Shown here: positions 62,456-64,000 of the stretch, piece by piece
Layout of the letters: the number at the start of each line of letters is the position of its first letter
Position numbering within the stretch: the stretch's first letter is position 1
NCBI RefSeq assembly: GCF_025907915.1
Contig: NZ_JAPAAF010000020.1
Span: 1-64,000, forward strand
DNA length: 64,000 nucleotides
Direction: 5' to 3'
Source: Gaoshiqia sediminis
GTDB taxonomy: Bacteria > Bacteroidota > Bacteroidia > Bacteroidales > Prolixibacteraceae
Position numbers and translations under genes: made by a program
Notes under the pieces: model-generated
Seen by the model: the letters and a program-made list of their open reading frames with translations, nothing else
Told to the model about the DNA's origin: nothing
The model's database searches: none

Positions 62456-64000
62456 TTAGTTTGAGTTTTCTGAGAAACTCTGACAGGTATTGGATTTTTT
62501 CCAATTGTGAGGTAAAAGGTCAGCCAGGTCTAAGTCATAATTGCTATTGTAAGTTGCAATCTTGCTAAACACATCGGTCAACCATTCTCTGGGGTTTACA
62601 TCACTGGTCTTACAGCATCCCAATAGAGAATACATAACTGCCGCATTTTCGGCCGCCTCATGGTTGCCACAAAACATATATCCCTTTCTTCCGACGGCCA
62701 AAGGCCTAATAGCGTTTTCTGCCAAATTATTGTCCAAAAAATAACGACCGTCTAAATGATATCGCGAGAGCCGCATGAAAAGACCGTGTGTATAGGCCAG
62801 TGCCTTGCTCATCCTTCCGCCCGGTAGGGCCTTGGGATGATTTGCTTCAATCCATTTTTCAAAAGCACGCATGATTGGATAAGCCAATCGCTTTCGAAGT
62901 TCGGCTCTTTGCTCGTAATCCAAATCCTGGTCAGTGGCCATATCCTCGACCTGATAGAGTTTAGCTATTTGTGCCAATGCATACTCGGCTCCAGTTTTGT
63001 CTTCTGGAAGGCTTTCCGTAAATTTTCTTCGAGCATGCGCCCAGCAACCAAGGAGCAAAACACCTTTTTTTTGCTCGTAGATTGAGTATGCTTGATATCC
63101 GTCGGTTTGAACGGCGCCCTGATAATTCTTTAATAGATCAACAACAACTTTTTGAGCCCGGGAGCCTTTGTCGTAGTGAAAGAAAACCAGATTATCCATT
63201 ACAGAGCGAACCATCCAGAGGTAGGCTTTGCTGGCTTTGTGCTTTTCTTTATTGATAACCGGTACAGTACTCTCATCGACTTGGATATAATCAGATTCCA
63301 GGATGATATCCTTTAAGCGAAGATAAAGTGCTCGAAGCAAATCGCCACTACCTTGGAACCAACCATTAATCGTTGATGCTGGCAATCTAACACCAACCAT
63401 CTTTAACATGGATATTTGACGATGAAAGGGAAGGTGGTAAAAGTATTTGTTCATCATGAGCTCAGCCAGCAAAGAGGATCCGGCATTGCTACGGGGTAAA
63501 GGTAACAGAGGTAATGAAGCAATACGGATGGCCGGTGTTTCTTCTGCGTCGACCTTAGTGGTTTCATTCTCCCCTGCTGCTGATGGCTTTACCGCGTACT
63601 TGGGACGCTCTATGCGGCGCACATATACTTCACCGGGCTTGTGTTCTAGTATTTCAGTTACTTCCTCGCCAATGCGGACCCAGTTATCTTGTAGACCTTC
63701 GGGCTCTATGACCTCTGTCTCTCGTCTAAGGTGATCAGGAAGCGCAAGGCGCACAGCCTTCATTTTCTCTTTTTCAGGCTTGCGGCGTTCATATTCGATT
63801 AGCTCTTTTTCAGCTGCTTTTATAGCTATCTTTTCTTCGGGCAGTATCTCGAGTCCATCCCATTCAATCTTCCTCTGATTGGGGTCTTCTGCAATATACT
63901 TTTCGGTCGAAGCTCCGAAAAACTTGTGGCGAAACCATGCCAGTTGATCGGTAAGTTTATTGATTTGCTGGTCTTTTTGAGCCACTACAGACTCTAATTC
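62340..64000 (-). mobile_element. IS66-family insertion sequence, cut by the window edge
   Basis: It has the transposase TnpC on the minus strand and a GTAAGC terminus at 62340. TnpA and TnpB would lie to the right of the window, because the IS66 order is tnpA-tnpB-tnpC. Confidence 0.82.
62456..64000 (-). CDS. tnpC: IS66 transposase TnpC (5' end outside the window)
   Basis: About 515 residues visible; the frame is still open at the window edge, so the true start lies to the right. It has an N-terminal coiled coil (QQINKLTDQLAWFRHKFFGAS), then the DDE transposase core: IQVDESTVPVI (first Asp), VQTDGYQAY (second Asp) and LDNNLAENAIRPLAVGRKG (Glu). The C-terminus has the usual LLPHNWK ending. 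No frameshift is seen in the visible part. Confidence 0.93.
   Translation of the reverse strand, partial: ELESVVAQKDQQINKLTDQLAWFRHKFFGASTEKYIAEDPNQRKIEWDGLEILPEEKIAIKAAEKELIEYERRKPEKEKMKAVRLALPDHLRRETEVIEPEGLQDNWVRIGEEVTEILEHKPGEVYVRRIERPKYAVKPSAAGENETTKVDAEETPAIRIASLPLLPLPRSNAGSSLLAELMMNKYFYHLPFHRQISMLKMVGVRLPASTINGWFQGSGDLLRALYLRLKDIILESDYIQVDESTVPVINKEKHKASKAYLWMVRSVMDNLVFFHYDKGSRAQKVVVDLLKNYQGAVQTDGYQAYSIYEQKKGVLLLGCWAHARRKFTESLPEDKTGAEYALAQIAKLYQVEDMATDQDLDYEQRAELRKRLAYPIMRAFEKWIEANHPKALPGGRMSKALAYTHGLFMRLSRYHLDGRYFLDNNLAENAIRPLAVGRKGYMFCGNHEAAENAAVMYSLLGCCKTSDVNPREWLTDVFSKIATYNSNYDLDLADLLPHNWKKSNTCQSFSENSN

Overview
The window comes from a member of the Bacteroidota. Two promoters match the phylum-specific pattern TTTG-N19-TAnnTTTG exactly (6825-6855 and 12708-12738), a large secreted protease ends in a type IX secretion (T9SS) sorting domain, and the integrase, DUF4248, DUF3795, RND-TolC fusion and IS66 families are all typical of the phylum. 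I cannot place it below phylum with confidence.

Layout. (1) 1-11 kb is ordinary chromosome: an MscS channel with a large ATPase, sucCD, a sugar-phosphate isomerase, an isochorismatase-family hydrolase and a T9SS-exported serine endopeptidase, with three degenerate REP-like hairpin elements between genes. (2) 11.5-12.6 kb holds three small AT-rich genes of unknown function on the minus strand. (3) From 12.7 kb to about 62.3 kb every gene is on the plus strand. This is an integrated mobile element: tyrosine recombinase, helix-turn-helix (HTH) protein, small early genes, a 1038-residue primase-helicase, an iteron-like repeat field, a type III restriction-modification cluster with an extra ATPase/DUF4276 pair, an 11 kb divalent-metal efflux cluster, and then a long late region. 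(4) An IS66 element, cut by the window edge, starts near 62.34 kb.

The late region (39.5-60.6 kb) is the most interesting part. It looks viral: a 3TM-type holin-like protein, a GH108 endolysin, a TM-anchored peptidoglycan-hydrolase-like protein, a receptor-fibre-like protein with ten 49-residue repeats, several small TM and beta-rich proteins, and a small P-loop ATPase. It also has an N6-adenine methylase, a Strawberry-notch-type helicase and a zincin metalloprotease-like protein. I found no terminase, portal, HK97-type capsid, tape measure, sheath or tube, and no relaxase or type IV secretion genes. My working hypothesis is a temperate, probably tailless virus of Bacteroidota whose virion proteins are not recognisable by eye. 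Three consecutive large proteins (methylase, helicase, zincin) share a near-identical C-terminal segment, [LI]RAKAI..-x-QKQ, followed by Gly-rich residues. This may be a common virion-targeting or processing signal.

How it may work together (inference): recombinase and HTH protein control integration and excision; primase-helicase plus iterons drive replication; the restriction and nuclease genes defend the host or element; the metal operon is a fitness cargo; the late genes build and release particles carrying DNA-modifying and DNA-protecting enzymes. Attachment sites were not found, so the element ends are approximate.
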